Assembly: GCF_002443155.1 (NCBI RefSeq)
Contig: NZ_CP023667.1
Location: forward strand, 3,968,001-4,032,000
Source: Alcaligenes faecalis
GTDB lineage: Bacteria; Pseudomonadota; Gammaproteobacteria; Burkholderiales; Burkholderiaceae_B
Direction of reading: 5' to 3'
Length of the DNA: 64,000 nucleotides
Every line of letters starts with the position of its first letter. Position 1 is the stretch's first letter. The translations under genes and the position numbers were made by a program. A model generated the notes under the pieces. The model saw only the letters and a program-made list of their open reading frames with translations, ran no database searches and was not told where the DNA came from. Of the stretch, positions 62,595-64,000 are shown one piece after another.

Positions 62595-63551
62595 ATGAAG
62601 GTATGGCTTAAGTTGGCAACGTGTTGTGCGCTGATGTTGGGTGCACAGGCCCATGCTCAAAACAAGAATGTGACGCTGGTTGTGCCTTACCCACCGGGCG
62701 GTGCGGCTGACCAGTTGGCGCGTGTGATTTCCCAGGAAATGGGCACACGTTTTGATCAGAAAGTCATCGTGGAAAACCGCCCTGGTGCGGGTGCCCAGGT
62801 TGCCATGAACGTAGTGAAAAACGCCAACCCCAGTTCTTTGGGTACGGTGCTGTTCCTGGCCGATAGCGGTGCTTACTCTCTGAACCGCCACCTGTACCAG
62901 CGTCTGAATTATGACGTGGCTACCGACCTGATCCCCATGACGCTGGCTGCCAAGGCACCTGTGTTCCTGCTGGTCAATAAAGACAGCCCCTTCAAGACCG
63001 TTCAGGATCTGGTGGCTGCAGGACAGAAGCAGGAACTGACATACGGTTCGCCCGGTATGGGTACCGGCACTCACCTTTTGGGCGAGATGCTGCGTAAAGA
63101 AACCGGCGCTCGTCTGGTGCACGTGCCTTACAAGGGCGCAGGCCCAGCGTTGATTGATGCCGTCAGCGGCCAGATCGACTTTATTTTTGACGTGCTGACG
63201 GGCAGCCGTGGTTTCCTGGAAGATGGCCGCCTGCGTGCGATTGCCGCAGCGACAACGGAGCGCAGCCCTCTGCGTCCAGATGTGCCTACCATTGCCGAAG
63301 CCGGTATCCCCAATGTGGCATTCACCATCTGGTGGGGTATTTCGGCCAAAGCTGGTACGCCTGATGAAGACGTGGCCCGCCTGACCGAGCAACTGACGGC
63401 TGTCCTGAAAGAGGATGCAGTGGTCAAGAAATTCGTGGACTTCGGTATCCAGATAGAGCCTTCCACTCCCAAAGAGTTTGCTGACCTGATCGAGCACGAT
63501 GCTCAAGCCATGGGACCAACCATCAAGGCCCTGGAAATCACGCTGGACTAA
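62595..63551 (+). CDS. Bug/TctC-family tripartite tricarboxylate-type solute-binding protein
   Basis: A 318-residue periplasmic binding protein of the Bug family, expanded in Alcaligenaceae. The signal peptide ends QAHAQ (about 22). The mature start VTLVVPYPPGGAADQLARV holds the ligand-loop signature. The second lobe has YGSPGMGTGTHLLGEML and VPYKGAGPALIDAVSGQIDF. No TctA or TctB membrane gene is next to it, as is usual for Bug proteins. It is divergent from the ligase/thiolase-like operon, so it may supply that pathway's substrate. The ATG at 62595 follows GGGGATAG. Confidence 0.92.
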   Translation: MKVWLKLATCCALMLGAQAHAQNKNVTLVVPYPPGGAADQLARVISQEMGTRFDQKVIVENRPGAGAQVAMNVVKNANPSSLGTVLFLADSGAYSLNRHLYQRLNYDVATDLIPMTLAAKAPVFLLVNKDSPFKTVQDLVAAGQKQELTYGSPGMGTGTHLLGEMLRKETGARLVHVPYKGAGPALIDAVSGQIDFIFDVLTGSRGFLEDGRLRAIAAATTERSPLRPDVPTIAEAGIPNVAFTIWWGISAKAGTPDEDVARLTEQLTAVLKEDAVVKKFVDFGIQIEPSTPKEFADLIEHDAQAMGPTIKALEITLD

Positions 63552-63569
63552 GACGTGATGGCTTGAAGA

Positions 63570-63596
63570 AAAAAGGCGCTATGGCGCCTTTTTTTG
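63570..63596 (+). terminator. Terminator after the Bug/TctC gene
   Basis: AAAAGGCGC-TAT-GGCGCCTTTT-type hairpin followed by a run of T; about 20 nt past the stop codon. Confidence 0.85.
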
Positions 63597-63782
63597 TTGT
63601 GCGTGGGCTGTCCGGAATCATGAGGGGACACTGTCTTCAACACACAAGACAGTTGCTTGGGCTGAAGGGCTAAACCTTGTCTATGGGTTACAGCCGGGGC
63701 TTTATATTGCCGGTGATTGAGCAGGAAGCATCGGCGGCGGCAATCACCTCCTGCCTTGCAGCTTCCTGCTGACGCCAAGCCG

Positions 63783-64000
63783 TTAAGCCAGCAGCTCCGC
63801 CTGTTTGAGGCAATACGCCGAGCAGCAAATGATCAGATTTTCCATAATCAGATGAGCCGCCTGTTCTTCCTGACGCTCGCTGAAGGCCTGACAAATCGCC
63901 TTGGCTCGCTGCATGGTTCCCAGACGGAATTGAGGGTCTTGCAGGCAGGCAATCCGGGCCTGATCAGCCTGATCATGCAGACGCGCCATCGTATCGACCA
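63783..64000 (-). CDS. Small protein reaching the right edge, possibly partial
   Basis: An open frame of at least 68 residues continues without a stop codon to the window edge. An internal ATG at 63989 could be its start. Its C-terminus reads SERQEEQAAHLIMENLIICCSAYCLKQAELLA, helical and with three cysteines. I recognise no family. It is convergent with the Bug/TctC gene, with 230 nt between stops. Confidence 0.45.
   Translation of the reverse strand, partial: VDTMARLHDQADQARIACLQDPQFRLGTMQRAKAICQAFSERQEEQAAHLIMENLIICCSAYCLKQAELLA

Overview
The window looks like a chromosomal segment of a betaproteobacterium of the Alcaligenaceae, probably Alcaligenes or a close relative. This is inferred from several traits. 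The codon use is GC-rich. The argS / SPOR-domain / dsbA gene order is present. A LiuR-type MerR regulator sits beside an isovaleryl-CoA dehydrogenase. Solute-binding-protein transporters are abundant, with three complete TRAP systems and one Bug/TctC protein. No rRNA or tRNA gene was recognised.

Layout. 1-950: the start of a leucine-catabolism locus (liuA fragment and liuR with palindromic operators). 1006-1277: a non-coding, almost fully self-complementary three-way-junction repeat. 1332-7118: an MBL-fold hydrolase, a trans-sulfuration lyase, then dsbA, a SPOR protein and argS on the minus strand. 7240-11007: a 1255-residue RHS protein with a Sec signal and a Tle1/DUF2235-like phospholipase domain. 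11105-13353: two small genes and an IS3-family element lodged in the loop of their terminator. 13614-15599: leuA with a leader peptide carrying four consecutive Leu codons. 15639-19949: a membrane protein, rpoN and a Fur-boxed TonB-dependent siderophore receptor. 20008-20382: a possible structured RNA and a 15-copy hexamer repeat.

20450-29325 is a catabolic island. A divergent LysR gene faces an isochorismatase-fold amidase, a TRAP transporter (dctPQM), a CaiB/BaiF CoA-transferase, an HMG-CoA-lyase-like enzyme and LeuC/LeuD-type hydro-lyase subunits. Together they could import, hydrate, activate and cleave a branched C4-C6 dicarboxylate; the substrate is unknown. 29405-30533: iron storage (bfd, bfr). 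30611-35205: a small secreted or membrane protein, prfC, a LysE exporter and an RhlE-type helicase. 35631-40616: a lemA-TPM-TPM-DUF2868-DUF3482 cluster. 40628-44225: DUF488, a YeaQ-type protein, a Tat-exported amidase and a LysR regulator.

44271-50314: a 2'-5' RNA ligase-like gene overlaps a LysR gene, followed by an EthD-like protein, a second TRAP system and an NHL beta-propeller. 50379-54201: an MCE-type lipid ABC transporter (STAS-permease, ATPase, MCE protein, lipoprotein). 54399-58239: a HAD phosphatase and a third TRAP system. 58767-58995: a second nested palindrome within a gene-free stretch. 59137-63551: a DUF35 protein, a thiolase-like protein lacking the nucleophilic Cys and an acyl-CoA ligase, divergent from a Bug/TctC binding protein. 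The right edge holds a partial small gene.
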